Counted from the stretch's first letter, positions 25,883 through 39,500 are shown. The stretch: DNA of 64,000 nucleotides from Trichosphaerium sp. ATCC 40318 (GCA_038496445.1 JALMLS010000354.1:124001-188000), one strand, 5' to 3'. Notes: generated by a model not told the origin, from the letters alone. A program made the numbers and translations.

Positions 25883-28800
25883 TTAAAGCCTTGGTGCATG
25901 GCGAGCTCGTTTGGTTTTGCTGCCTTTTCTCTTCTTTTTTTTCCCTTTTTCTTTGCGCTTATCAAGAGGCTGTCCTATTGTTGTTATGATTTCATCAAGC
26001 TTGTCAACTTCTCCATTGGTCAGACTTGCTGTAATAACATCAAACTTGGAGAAGATGTGTCCATGCAAATAAGCTAAACAAGACCAATATAACGGTTCAG
26101 GGACTACAGGATCATCGCTAAATGCAATTACTTCTGTATCTTCAATATCCGTTTCCTAGCACGTGTTAGAGAGGACGATATCTTTTGACGACTTCAAAAA
26201 ATCGTCAAATACATAGTTGGGCTGACGTACGCATACTGAGTCGATGAACTGTACGAGTCGCTCTTGATTTGTTAAAACGAATTCATTCATTTTCTCCATG
26301 TAGTCTTCTTTTATGCCAGGAAGTGTAAAGTTGGCCAGATTCTGAAGTGTCTTGGAAATGAGTACATAATACCTCTGAGACATATCGTTCGGTGGTCCTG
26401 GTAGTAATCCATACACTTGAGGTGTCATTATCGAAGGACATAGGAATCGGAGGAATATAAAACCGCCAACACCCTTGTAGTCTGTGTTATTTGAAGGGAA
26501 CTTCTTGGACACTAGAGATTTTACTTTCTTAGCAATAACGTGAAACTCACTAAAAAGGTGAAACAATGGTTAGTACGAAATAAACAAACAACTTTCTAGT
26601 GCGTACTCTCGCATAAAATCTGAAGATGTTGATATGCCTTTGAAAATGATTTGCGTGGTGAGAAGGAGTTGCAGTTGGTTAATTTTAATATCCGAGTCGA
26701 GATCTAGACCTCTCATATCCATGTTTTGGTCCAAATACGCATCTTCCAATCTCTCACGATCCACTTCCATAGTTCCTGGCTACATTGCATGTAAATAACA
26801 AAAGGTAATTCGGGTTTAGGGCAACACATGTAAAAATAAAACTTGAAGGAATAAAACAAGGATCGTACACTGAAGAGGCCGGTGGCAGATGAGGTTGGGG
26901 CTGTGTCTTTGCCCAATTCGGCAAGTACATTAACGTTCACGGCTATTAAATAGTGTAAGTGCATTAATTGTTTGATAAATGAGTACCCAGCGTGTTCCAC
27001 AGGTATTTGAGACCTATTTGAAATAATGTAAGTTTTGGTTTTATTAAAAGTGGCTAATGTACCGATGATGCGAGCGTAATAAGAGAACATCTTAACTGCT
27101 ACAGAATCTGAACGGAAAAGGACAGCAGCATTGGCTAGTAGTAAAACGTTAGCATGTTCCTGGCAACTGCAAGAGAGAAGGAAAGCATACAGGAGTTCTC
27201 CACCTCCTTAGTGATAAAGTGAAGCAGCAGTTCTAAGGCTTGGCCACGATGATAGAAATAGTACAATAATGCTTTGGAAAGCACATCAGATTCTCCAGCA
27301 CGCGCTTGGTCGCACATTTGCCACACCACTGGGCTCGTAGGGTCACTTAGGAACTAGGCAACAACATTAAAAAACAAGAGATGAAGGTTGTTGAGTTACC
27401 TTTTCAAGTTCTCTTAGATTTTCCTTGTGCCCAGTGACGTTGTACCTCAGACTGCGAGCATGGGCAAATGCGTAGTTATTCCAGTCAGGTTCAACAAGAT
27501 TTTTCTGGTGGGCAGGTTATCAGTATTAACTAAAATGGGAAAAAAGTACAAGACATACCTCAACACGTTTAATGATTCTATCCAAGCGACGTTTGTACCT
27601 TGCAAATCGCCTATTGTGCCATAGATATAAGGCTAGAATGATAGCAATGATGATCAAGAGTACAATTATTACAATAGCCGATATGATACCCTTTTACAAG
27701 AGAAACCAAGATAAGTACAACAACAAATATTATAGTGGCTTACCGCGCCAATGCCTTCTGTTTCAATAGGCACATTATCTTCAAAAGTGAATTGGACATT
27801 TTGCTCGACAAACTTGGTGTCAGTGCCAATCAACAGGGTTAGCTCTGTAGTTTGTGTTCCTGAAGCAGGAGCAACGCACAATATGTGCGTATCATTTTGT
27901 ACTTGTGCAGGAACATTAACACCTCCGAACGAACACATCAAACTTGGATAAGGTGCAAAGTTGCTACCAATCAAAACTATTACTGATCCACCCGCGGTGG
28001 GCGTAGATGAAGGGTTAACACTTGACAAACCTAAAATACAGGTGAGCTGGCAAAGCTCTAAAAAAAGAAACAATACTGATGATTTTCACGTACGTGGGCA
28101 CGAGGATAAATTGACAATAGTGTTGTTACACAACGTAGATGTGCTACAACCTTGGGATGTAGCACACCAGCCACATCTGTCGTCATTCTCTTGTCGTTCA
28201 CATCCTGTAAAGCAGGACTGTCTACAAATGAGTTTAGATTACAACAATATCGTGTTTAGTAGAAACGCACTGTGGTTGACTTGCAAACGTATTGCGGCAT
28301 ACTACAAAATAGTTTAGTACAACAACAAAGAGCAACTGAACGCACTGATAGGAGATATAGAAATGTCTAGTGCTCGCAAGTTAATGAAGAGCATCCTATT
28401 CCCGTTTTCATAGAAAACCGTTAGCCGATCCAAGTCAGCAGATATAGGCGAAGGTGACAAACACGTGATTTCATCGTTGCTTACAATCTCGCCTCGAGTT
28501 TGAAGGCCACCAAAGTCACAAATTAATTGTAGATTAAGCTGTTCCTTGGCACGTTTCCCCAAAGAACATTGAGGACAAAAATTTTGTCCCTGTATCGTTA
28601 TGGGAGTAGGCGTGTCTCCATCGACGTGGTCTGGCGTAATCAACCCTTTATCGAAGACAGGACACTCTGGACTAAATGGTGTGCAAGTACTAGCCAAATA
28701 GTTTGGTGTGCACTCGTTACTGGAACCACACCAACCGCACAGTGGGTTTTCGTTACAATCCCCACAATCAAATATCGCCTTACAATCTGGATTTGACGTG

Positions 28801-31800
28801 TTAGGTACCTCATGTCAAGTTGCAAGCAAACACTACTATAAATGCTTTATAAACAAAAACGTACCAACAAGGGAGATTGGGAAGGCATTGGAATATACTG
28901 CATTATCAAGTACTATAGCCACAGCTAAAGGCTGAATGGCAGCAGTTCCTGGATAATCACATTTAAATGAATTTCCAACAGGCTCTGCTCTAGTTCTATT
29001 GAGCTGAAACGATATGCCTGTCAGTGTCCATTCGCAATAATATTCGACAGACGATCCTAAAATCTTAACATTGTCGACGTTGAAGGACACCTCAACAGGT
29101 TGGTTAAACTGCAAAGGTGACGGATCAGAGCCAGTAATAACTAAATATATTGATGAGTATTGGAAGTAAGTGCGACAGTAACTCACCTGGGCACGGATTG
29201 TCTATTGTAGATTGCGTAGCACCATTGACACAAGGCTCCGTTATCTCAAGGCAGTTGCTGAAGTCACACCATTTACAATTGGTAGTTTCTGCACACGACT
29301 TGCAATCTGGTAGAGTCGAGCATGCTAAAAACTATTAGTAGCGAACAAAAAAAATGATTCCACGCACCTCTATAGGCAAATGGTAACGTGTCATTTGCAA
29401 ATTCGGGTGAGCCAACTACCTTCAATTCTATATTCTCCGAAAACAATACCTAGTCACATATTAGCCAGTGATTTATACCTCAACTCATAACTTACGCTTG
29501 GTGCGACGCATTGCAAGATTGATGAACTCGACGTTCTAACTGCATCAACCTCAGTTGCACCAAACAAGCATCTATAACAGCATGTTAATCATTGGAATAC
29601 TAATCGCCAACAAACGCACGTGTAATTTGTAGATTCGAAAAATACAGTGCTCTCTACAGATACGTTGAAGCCTCCGCTTACTGATCCCGCCGTGGGACTG
29701 ATACTAACTAGTCTAGGACATGCATTTATCGCAGAGCCAGGAGGGCACGAAGCTGTTATATCAGCAACAAGTCCACATTCGCTGTTGGTGTAACAAAAGC
29801 TACAAGCCGGTCTGGTATTACCAACACAAGTGTCACATGCCTTTGATGTGCTACAATCTACGATAAATATGAGAACCTGAAATCCATAAAAGTAATTGAT
29901 TACCATAATACTCTACTGGTTCCTTAGCTCCAGCGTAGAGTACATCATCTACATACACTTCTACTGTGTAAAATCCAACAAGTGATATTACTGGTTCACA
30001 GCTAACAGTTTTATTGGATTGGCGCACAGCAGAAACGGTTGTAGATTCGGAACCACCTGAAACCACACACTAAAATAAACGTCAATTTGCCTTAAAGATA
30101 ATAGAACCGTACTGTATAGGATGGTCCTTCCAGGAACGGAAAAGAATTGTCTGTGAGGCTTAGTGCTGTAGATTGACCTAACAATACGCCACGGGGTTCA
30201 GGTTCTACCACAGGACAAGAGGCAGTATTACGTCTTTGGTTGATTGAAGAACAACTGCTATCTTTTTTGACGTTAGCAACAAATTGCGGTGTAACAATAA
30301 GTCGTACCAAATGCAGTTTGGCACGTTAATCCATCTAAACACCAAACACACGAATCTTTTGACGCTGTACATTCGCCGCAACTTCCATTCAACATACTGC
30401 ATTCTATAATAAATCAGTGTATTTACAACAAATCACCTAGCGTACCAAAAAATGACACAGTAAAAGATTCGACAAATGACGGGCTACTAGCAAACTGCAA
30501 AGAGAGCGTCCAATCACCTAGCTCTGGAGATGGTGGTAATGGACACCTCAATGAGGTCCTTGTCGTAGCAATACCACGTGTTGTATTACTCATACCAGAG
30601 CGCATCCATACACACGAATAAAAGACACGAAGAAAAGGGGAATCCTCTGGAAGAATGAACGCATCTGAAGCAGCGGTAACAGTCACTGCTTCAATTGGTC
30701 CATTGATGAGCACAGAGGATGGAGAAACGCCCTCAAGTACTAGATATTACCGTTAGATGGATACATAAGATGAAATACGTACCTGGGCATTCAGCAGAAG
30801 GTACTCTTAAAGGACCAATGCATACATCTTTAATATTTTTGCACTTATTCTCTAAGACACACCAGTTGCATTCACCGAAATTTGCGCAGGTAGTACACTC
30901 GTCTTGAGCACCACAATCTTGTAAAGTTAGACTTATCAGCAAATATAATAAAGAGCATACCATAGTAAGAGAAGTTTGTAGCATTCGGGAAAACAATGTT
31001 AGAACGCACAACTCCTATCGTAATATTTGCAACTGAAGGCAGTTTTGGCGATCTGCATGTTGCAATTGCTCCTGTATCAATAAATTTGGCCTCAGAGCAT
31101 GTAATATTGTCCCCTACAGCAGTAGGGCATTCGTCCATATCCGGTAAATCAGCTGACCCTGTAAAGGTACAGAACACATCAAGCCCAAGAACAGCTAAAT
31201 AATGTTAGTCTTAAGAAACACTTGTACAAGAGAAACACGTGCCTGGTCCTTCAACAGAAATACTGGTACCTCCAGCTATATCACCATTGTTTGGCGATAC
31301 AAAAAACTCCCCTGGGCATTCATAATCGAAAGCAACTGTCGAAAAATTACAAGAGGCAGTAGAGCTCACACAAGACTGTTCGGTCGTATTAAGGCACCAA
31401 TAACATGTGCCAAATGAATCTGAGCCAACGCATGATGAGCATGATGTGAATGTTCCGCAATCAGGAGGTGTTATAACATTCACAAAAGGTATAACAGAAG
31501 AGAATGTTTGAAACAAATCAACATAAATGATTGTAGAATCGACAAAGCCTGTATGTAATAAGTGTGAAAGCAGTTAACCTCTTGAAAAAAAAAAATACAA
31601 ACCGATTGCTAATCCACGAAACCGTCCATCCCTTGGATTAAAGTCCGGGTGTGCTTCGATTTCATCCCCATCCACGGCACCCAACTCAAATGAAGCCACG
31701 CTTAATACATAATTAAACAATGCAATGATAGAAGCAAACAAACCTTCTGAGCTGTTCTTTGTATTTGAATATGCGCAATGTGTCCGCCACGCCAATATAT

Positions 31801-32926
31801 GGTTGCTCTTCTTCCCAAAACATCACGGCAAGATTGTTTCGAGGGCTGAACCCTGCCGATACGATATCGAGTGGTTGTAAGGCACTGAACTCAACAAATG
31901 GCACTAACGTATATTATGCAAGAAAACAGCAGATTTAGCGAAGTGGGTACCTCTCAACACGTTTTCAAGGTTGCCCTGCATAATGTCATATTTTAAGACA
32001 ATCCGAACAGTGATCAGACGTTCCATGTAAACGAATAAGAACCCGTCAATAATGCGCATTTGGCGTATGACAGGTATCACGTCAGCAACCATAACTGGTT
32101 CTTTAGTGAGGAGATCCATAGATAACAACGCATATCGCCGTAGTTGAACTACTCTACAGGCTATGAAAGCTGTTTGGTTAAAATCAGTAATCTCCACATC
32201 GATGATTACTTCACATGTGCCATTGTCGACAGCAAAAGACGCCGCATTACGATCCTACGATAGCTGAGACCGGTTGTTGAGGAAAGAATTAGACGTACAA
32301 CCACAACAACACCTGTTTCCACATTTACTACAATAAATCGTGTATCATCCACTTGTACATCTACAAGCGCTGCTAATGACGAACTTGCACGCAAACTGCG
32401 CAGAGAAGTCTAAAAAAGGTGAGTAAGTGTCATTTATTAGGTACAAATATTTATTGTACCCCATTGTGCAAAAACGTCTTTGTTGTAGTTGAGAAGTCCA
32501 GCAATGCTAGATATCCTTTATTTAAGCGCAGAAAGCGATCATCATCAATAACCGCCAACTGCTCACAAGCTTCAGCCGCGTTGTTAGGGATACCAGCGAC
32601 ATCGAATGCCGTAGTCATGTTTCGCGTTGTAATAGTACTGGTCGCGTCGATCTTAAAACAGCAATTAGTGTTTACAGGCATCTTTCGAACCATTAGAGTA
32701 CCATGAGCATAAAGTGCGTATGAGATGTAGCGTTTGCTTCAAAATAGTACAAATACGCGTAACCATTCTGTACTGTAGCGCACAACGCTTCAGTAAAGTT
32801 TGTGCCTGAAGGTACAGCAACCGCATCGAGTTGTGACGAAGTTATATTAAACGAGGAAGCAAAATCAGCGGCATACGCAATTTGTACGCACAAAGAAATA
32901 GCAACAATAACCAAAGGGGTTCGCAT
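25883..32926 (-). CDS. Plexin-like receptor: propeller-like region, seven PSI modules, IPT domains, TM, RasGAP
   Basis: Seen: a signal peptide (MRTPLVIVAISLCVQIAYA) is followed by a long beta-rich region (about 32850-31560). Then come seven PSI-type cysteine modules with C-x-W/F-C cores: SFGTCYWC (31400), FGECNWC (30860), DSCVWC (30340), PACSFC (29800), TNCKWC (29270), PLCGWC (28735) and DRCGWC (28170). These alternate with IPT/TIG-like stretches such as ISPTAGSVSGGFNVSVES and SSTPTAGGSVIVLIGSNF. One TM helix follows (VIIVLLIIIAIILALYLW, 27690-27620) with a basic stop-transfer. The cytosolic part is a RasGAP domain with a candidate arginine finger LFRSDSVAVKMFSYY (Arg at 27112-27114), FIFLRFLCPSIMTP (26460-26420) and KTLQNLANF. 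The tail ends in a Lys-rich stretch (KRKEKGKKKKRKG). Known: plexins pair a sema/PSI/IPT ectodomain with a split RasGAP that acts on Rap. Here the GAP looks continuous and closer to NF1/IQGAP type. The last intron starts at GTACGT after FIDSVC. It is divergent from RPL23A by 138 bp. Confidence 0.82.
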
Positions 32927-33064
32927 TGGCTCACGCTTTCTAAGCGTGATTTATGTCACAGAAAAAATTTCTGAGTAGACTAAAGTCAACGCCGCGAATT
33001 ATTTGTACACGCATCTGCATCAGGCACAAGTCACGCCCCTGTTTGAACTAACGTAGCTAACCAA
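32927..33064. promoter_or_regulatory. Shared intergenic region between divergent receptor and RPL23A starts
   Basis: This 138-bp gap separates two start codons on opposite strands, so promoters of both genes must lie in it or overlap the genes. On the receptor side there is ACGCTTAG 13 bases before the ATG. No TATA box is obvious. Confidence 0.4.
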
Positions 33065-33973
33065 ATGAGTGGAAAAGGTAGAGGTACGAAATGGGCACCG
33101 CATTTACTTTTGTAAAAGCACCGTATGTCCCTCTTTAAATGTAGTGCTCCACCAAAATACGCGTGGGAAGCGTCAAAGCACTGGGGGTTCTATTGAATTT
33201 CTTCTTTTGCTTTACTGCTTAATTTCGTGTATTGTATGGCAACTAGTGTTGCGTTTATATAGTACTCGCTAACACGGCATTTTAAACGCTTAAACGCAAC
33301 TAAAACTGATCTCTTGTCTAGGAAATCAAGGTAAGAAGGAGGCAATCGCCAAAGCCAAAAGGTCTGGAAAGGTCCAAAAGAAAGGAAAATCACGCGTACA
33401 GAAGCTCCGCAAATTTTTCAAACCATCTTTCCACCGCCCACGCACCCAAAACCAAAGAAGACAACCTCTCTTCCCAAAACGCGCCATCCAAAGGACCCCA
33501 GCTCTTGATGAAGTACGCAAAAATCGAGTTTCAATAGTTTCAAGTCTCGCCCTATCACTGTTTTTCCTTTGCCCTCTATCTCACACGCAACCGCTTTGTA
33601 ACACATGTTAGTTCTCCATCATCCGTTACCCTTTGACAACTGAACACGCCATGAAGAAGATTGAAATGAACAACACATTGGTATTTATCGTAGACCGAAA
33701 AGCCTCAAAATCTATGATCAAGCAGGCCATCTGGAAGCTTTACGAAATCAAAGCTCTTAAAGTTAACACACTCATTACGCCTAAAGCTGCCAAAAAGGCT
33801 TACGTCCGTTTGGAACCTGACTTTGATGCGCTTGATGTTGCCAACAAGGTACTTGTCTTTTTTATTGTTTTGCACTCTGCCACCGTTTAATTTTTTTTTT
33901 ATTACCATTGTTTAACGACAAAACCCCTTGTACATTTTTTACTTACGTTTGTGTGTAGATTGGAATCATCTAA
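33065..33973 (+). CDS. RPL23A: Large ribosomal subunit protein uL23 (RPL23A)
   Basis: Seen: ATGAGTGGAAAAG then a first intron of about 245 nt, giving [20 protein letters not shown]. Next come [36 protein letters not shown] and, after a second intron, [18 protein letters not shown]. The end matches RPL23[53 protein letters not shown], with the last four residues in a separate exon. Known: uL23 binds 26S/28S rRNA at the tunnel exit and docks SRP and the nascent-polypeptide complex. The first intron is long for this window and could host an intronic RNA; it contains a CTGA (box-D-like) near its 3' end but I found no convincing box C. The short ATG exon before a GT donor matches the usual architecture of ribosomal protein genes. 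Confidence 0.95.
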
Positions 33974-34201
33974 AGAGCTTGTGTAAAAAATAAAATTCAT
34001 CTTGGGTCACCACTCGTCTTTCTTTCTCTTTTTTTATTGTTATCGTTGCAATTTTTTCTGAGTCGCAAAATGGAGTTTGGTATGCTAGCATAAGCTAAGT
34101 AAAATTCAGAGGGTCAAAATGTTGTTAAGTTGTACCTTCCAATTTGCAATAATCCAATGTGGCGCGAAATACCTGTTTCCGCCGCCAAAACATAACTTTT
34201 T

Positions 34202-36435
34202 ATGCGCCACGCGGTCTCGACTGCTTATTGTAAGTTATTTAACCGTATTGGAGCGAAATTACGTGTTAAATTGCTCGAAGACTGGTATAATGTGCGCACA
34301 GATGATGTAGTGCGTCACGGGGCGCGATCAGTACTAAAGTGCGTTTGCCTCGATGTAAACACAATCAATTCAACTGGTACGCTAGGGCCGAGTCTAATTC
34401 GCTGCATGATTGCCTAGTAGCGGCGTTTCCAAAACACACGTGGTTACGATTCCGTTTCAGGTACGTGTCACCTTTTTTTGTGTCATCGCGCTTACTATCC
34501 GCGCAGACACGCAAGGGATGTGAATTGGAAGGATAACAAAGTACAGACGGACTTTCTGGTTTGGGCATCTCATGTGCTGGATATCAAGGCTTTGGACGAT
34601 TGGTACACTGTAGTCACCGATGACATCGCTTCCCTCGGTGGTGCTAGTCTACTGTAGGTGGATTAATAGCAAAGCCTTGTGCTGTAATTTAATGGGGTTC
34701 TAGGCTTCAATTTGACAACTCTGTACAAGCTTGTCTGCAAAGAGCTTTCCCTACTTATGGTTGGCTGCCCTGGCACTTCAAGTGCGTAGTTTTGGACCTG
34801 CTTTTCTAACATAGATGACCTTCAGGCGTGCGCCACAGGGGCATTGGAGCAACGAGCAGAATCAACGTCATTTATTGGATAAGATTGCTGAAAGTGTTGG
34901 CGTTAAGGTACTCGAAGACTGGAGGCGAGTAGAGGGTCCAAGTGTAACTGCACAAGGAGGTTGGAGTATCGTGTACGTCTGCAACGGAATAATGAGTCCC
35001 AGTAACACGATTAAAAGCGGTCGTTATGGATCCCTACACAACTGTTTGCGTTCAGTCTACACCGAATATAACTGGGATGACTTGCTATTCAGTGTGGAAA
35101 CTGCACCGGTGGTGAGTCGATAGATTCTTTGCTCGTATTCGCCGTTAAATGATATTGTCTAGAACGGAGCACGTCGGCGACCAAGCCATAAAGACACACT
35201 TGAAAGAATTGCATGTGCTCTCAATATTAAAGATCTAGGGCAGTGGTATGACATATCTTACGAGCGCGTTGCTGGTAATGGTGGTAATCATTTACTGAGG
35301 CACGACCAACTTTGGATTTGTTTCTGAACCGTTTCAGTACTCTTACAACTTGTTTTAGCAAACACTACAATAAGTCGTTGACGCTGTGCCTTTCTACAGT
35401 ATATCCCAACTATAAATGGACACCGCACTCTTCTGAGTATGTTTTGTAGTTAAAGCAGTACTCTCTCGCTAACATCAACCGCTTAGTTGTGTTGGACGGG
35501 AGTATTGGGATAAGCCATCCTATCACAAGCTCTTTATAACTCTAGCACCCAAATACTTTGATATTGGGGATCGACAGGATTGGTAAGGGTTATCGTTGAC
35601 AATTCGAAGCCTGACATTGGGTTAGGTACCGCATATCAACAGGTCAAATCAAACAATTTGCATGTGCTGGTTTTTTGAAATTTTGGCCACGGATTCTGAC
35701 AACACTGGATAATGGGTATTTGTATAAAATTACACATCTTTTCTACTCACAGTTGTGTTCAGATATTGGGAATGGGAACGATTTGGATGTCCCACAGCAA
35801 AGTTATCAACTCAAAGGTACCTCTTTTTTTTTGACTTTCAACCGCCATGATATTCAAACAACCCATTACAAGGCAATTATATTACCACATAAAGCGCATG
35901 TTCCCACGCAATACGGTTTTGGAAGAACATGTCATTGACATGCGTGGTGCCAGTGAGCATAACCTGTCAGTAGATGTCTTTATTCCAGACCAGAGCATAG
36001 CAATTGAGTACCAAGGTATCACGCAACACCAACCTCTACCCAGTTTAGGTATTCATGTGCTTACCTCGTGTATAGGAAAGCAGCATTATGATGACGGAGT
36101 GTTTTTTAACGACCAGTATTCCCTCGTGCAGAGGGAACGAGACGAAGAAAAGTTGGTGCATTGCCAAAAAATAGGTAAATTGTGCCATGAGGTAACCTTG
36201 ATAGGGACTAATTATCATTGTAGGCGTGTCGCTAGTTATTATTCCATACTGGTGGGACCCAAATGATGTGGATGGCCTTGCTGCAACTGTACGATATTAC
36301 GCACCACATGCCGACCTGGTAGCAGAATGTGACACATCCACGAAACCGTTGCTGTCTTTGCCTACCGAAAACGTGCCAACACGGCTCATGAAACCAAAGA
36401 GTAACCAGACACCACTAGTCACACGGCATCATTAA
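34202..36435 (+). CDS. DWY-repeat protein with C-terminal restriction-endonuclease-like domain
   Basis: Seen: about five repeats of the DWY type, e.g. LLEDWYNVRTDDVVRHGA (34275-34330), IKALDDWYTVVTDDIASLGG (34580-34640), GHWSNEQNQRHLLDKIAE...VLEDWRRV (34840-34930), LGQWYDISYERVAGNGG (35235-35285) and DRQDWYRISTGQI (35570-35645). Closers include LHNCLRSVYTEYNW and LTLCLSTVYPNYKW. The C-terminus carries LSVDVFIPDQSIAIEYQG-KQHYDD (35965-36090), RERDEEKLVHCQKIG (36130-36170) and SLVIIPYWWDPND (36227-36265). This is the arrangement of Vsr/MutH-like PD-(D/E)xK nuclease folds: an Asp, a Glu-x-Gln, then a Lys/His-rich helix. Known members with this pairing are uncharacterised; nucleic-acid cleavage is inference. 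The start is uncertain: an ATG at 34202 is in frame with the first repeat, but an upstream exon is possible. Its stop lies 87 bp from the convergent DBP10 stop. Confidence 0.7.
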
Positions 36436-36522
36436 CAACCGGTAAGCTAGAGAAGAGAGACTGTGTTTTGTACATTAAATTCTTGTATTTTATTGGTTTT
36501 TTTTGGCGCCCCTTGTATGATG

Positions 36523-39500
36523 CTACTTTCTATTGTTTTGCTTGTCAAATACCACCGTACGACTTTTACCCGGCCGCTTGCCTTTGTATGTGAACCTAAA
36601 AATAAAAAGTTAGCCACGTGGTCTGAAAGTGACAAAAGAACCACAAAGGTACGTACTTGTCTGCAACAACGTCTTTTCTTGTACGGACTTGACCCAACTT
36701 TTTTGTGAGATTCTTTTTCTTGATTCTCGCGCTCAACATTTCCTTTTCTGATTTGAGGTCTGATTTGACGTCTTGATTTGCAAATGTAGTCAATGGCAAT
36801 TGTTTCAGTCTTCTCATATTCTTATCAGCACGTTCCTTAGGCTCTAGACCATCGACTTGTATCTCTCTTCTTGTTTGCTTCTTCCATCGAGTATAAAACT
36901 TTCCAGTCTTGTCGTTTGTGTCACTGACCCATACACCAGCCTCATTACGGACTTTTCCATGCTTCTTTGTGACACCACCTGATAGTGACACGTATTTTTT
37001 TTTAGTACGATCCCAAACTTGCAACTGCCTGTTATTGAACAGTGTCTTGTCGTCATCTCCAGTAATATCGAGAACCATGTCAGTAAGAGATCGTTTGTTC
37101 AAGTTCTCATTCGTCTGAGCTGTTAACCTGAATGAAAACGAAGAATTAGAATAACACGCTCACTTCTCTAGGGTAGAAATTGAGTTTGATGGTAAGACGT
37201 ACCCATCCTCAGCACGTTCTTGTTTTGGAGCCATAGATAGAAAGAATGGGTTTTCTTTGTGGTTTACAGGCTTCTTTAACTTGGAAACGTCTACTGCTTT
37301 TTTCCTGCGTTTTCTGCTTCGTGCTTTAGGTTCTTGTTTTGGAGGCCTTTGACGCTTTGCTGGCACTATTGGTGCTGACTGTTTCTTTTCTTGTTTCTCT
37401 TTAGGTTCCTCTGGCTCTGCGTTCTTGAGTTTTTCTGCTTGTTCCATTTTGTGACGTGTTCGTGCAGTGTCAATGACGAGTCCATGTTTGGATCGCTTTT
37501 GTAGCATTGCCTCAGACGCCTCCGGACCTAATCATGCACTTAGTACTAACCTGGTCACTGCACTGATATGATGCGTACTGGAATAGCCACGGATTTCGAA
37601 AATAGTTGCAGCAGGTCGGAAGTTAGTGATACCATCAAAGAATCCGATTTGATCTTTCCCAGTCACATCACAAAATCGCACTGGTAATAGTAAGCAACCG
37701 TTTTTTGTTCATGTCATCGTACATAGCTGAGGATGTACTTTTGTGCTTTCTAACTTTTTGGAGGCTCTAGCACCAGCACCTGTCGCTCTACCTTTGGTTT
37801 TGAGGTATAACTTATGAGAGTTAACAGCATGTTGCATCATTAGCGCCTAGTGTACATTTAGAATTGCAAGGCTTGAGCGGAACAGTACCATGTCCGGATT
37901 TTTGTTGAGCTTCCTAAACGATAACAGTGTCAGTCTATATTTGACTACTATGTACATAATTGCTCAAAATCACGTACTCTAGGTACTCTATGTTAGGTTC
38001 AAGCAATTCTCTTGGCATTTGTCCATAATATACAGTCTCTGGTGGAGGTGGAGCGACATAGTTATTCTTACTTTTTGTAGCTGTTGCCTTTTTTAAATCA
38101 GAAACCGACAACTTTTTTATGCGATAGTGGTCAACGTACTACTGGTTTCGCTGTTGTTTTCTTGTCAAGGAATGACATCAAATCTACAAAATAAGGGAGC
38201 TCATCATTACCTACAAGAGCGAGGGCTTGTCCAGTTCTACCAGCACGTGCAACACGACCTGATCTGTGAACGAACAACTTGGATGTTCCAGGGAAATCGT
38301 AATGAATAACTGTGTCTAGCAATGGTATATCGATACCACGTGCAGCCAAGTCGGTTACTATCATAATATTCACACGTCTATTACGGAACATATCCAAATT
38401 GACACGTCTAGCCCAATTGTCCATACGACCATAGGCGTAGCAGGTTTTGAATCCTCTACTCTTTAGAATTTCATGCAAAAACTCACAATGAGCTCTGTTG
38501 GAGGGAACAAAATAAGCCACAAAATTGACCTTGAAGCGGTTGAGCGTACTTTGTAGGTGTAAATATCATGGTTTGTGCATTTGCACCAACAACGTGATCC
38601 AAAAGAGATATGATTGCAGCGTATTTTTCCTTTTCTCTTACCATGAAGAATGACATCTAAAGCAAAAAAAAAAGTTATTTCACAATGTTGACATGGAGAT
38701 CTGCCTACTTGTAAATTCTCGGATATCTGTGTATCTGTGTTGAGGCGAACCACTTGAGGTTCCTTTAATCCCGCACGAGCAAAATCAACAAGCATGCTTG
38801 GTAATGTAGCAGAGAGGAGTAGTGTCTGTCTATCAGGTGCACAACTCGCCATAATCTCGTCTGTACAACAAGTCAGACCATTTATACATTAGGACATCAT
38901 TACCTAGATCGTCCTTGAATCCTCTCAACTCAAATAGCCTATCTCCTTCATCAAAGACGAGGTACTGAAGTTTCTTCAAATCGAAACCAATCTAAGTATT
39001 TCAAACTACATTTAGCAAACAAGGGTGTTGTTGCGTCGACTGATGACGCACCTCCTTTATCATGAAACGCAATCGACCTGGTGTAGCAATGATTATATCT
39101 GGGTTATTGTACAATGACTCGAATTGAGTATTCTAGAGAAGAGATGTAAGCGGTGTTATACGAGAAACACCAAATTTGTAAAGAAATTTAATAAATGTGT
39201 CACTTGACAACTCATCAAAATCGACGTACAAGAGCGATACCACCTGAAATAAAGGCGATGCGCAGATCTAATAATTGATGTAAGTGAAAAGCAAGTGTTT
39301 TGAGTGGATTTCATGGAACCTGTGTGCGTTGATAATTCATAGCAAAAGTTACGTGTTTGTAACGCCAGTTCACGCGTTGGAGACAAAACCAAAGCTCTTG
39401 CGCCAACCTTTTTGAGAATAAGTATGAGAAAAAAACCACAAAAATTTCTAGGGTAATTCTCATTGCTTGTCATACCTCCTGAGAGTGGCGTTGTAATTTA

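Noticed and set aside
26156-26200. A 21-nt micro-intron or early stop at the end of the RasGAP domain
   Set aside because: A canonical GTACGT donor just upstream (after FIDSVC) with acceptor GTGCTAG removes the stop and keeps phase 0, so no micro-intron is needed.
25883-32926. Calling the receptor a true plexin
   Set aside because: I see PSI and IPT modules but cannot confirm a sema fold, and the GAP domain lacks the split and Rho-binding insertion seen in plexins. I kept plexin-like.
33078-33321. Intronic snoRNA in RPL23A
   Set aside because: The intron is long enough and has a CTGA near its end, but no convincing box C (RTGATGA) or H/ACA structure was visible.
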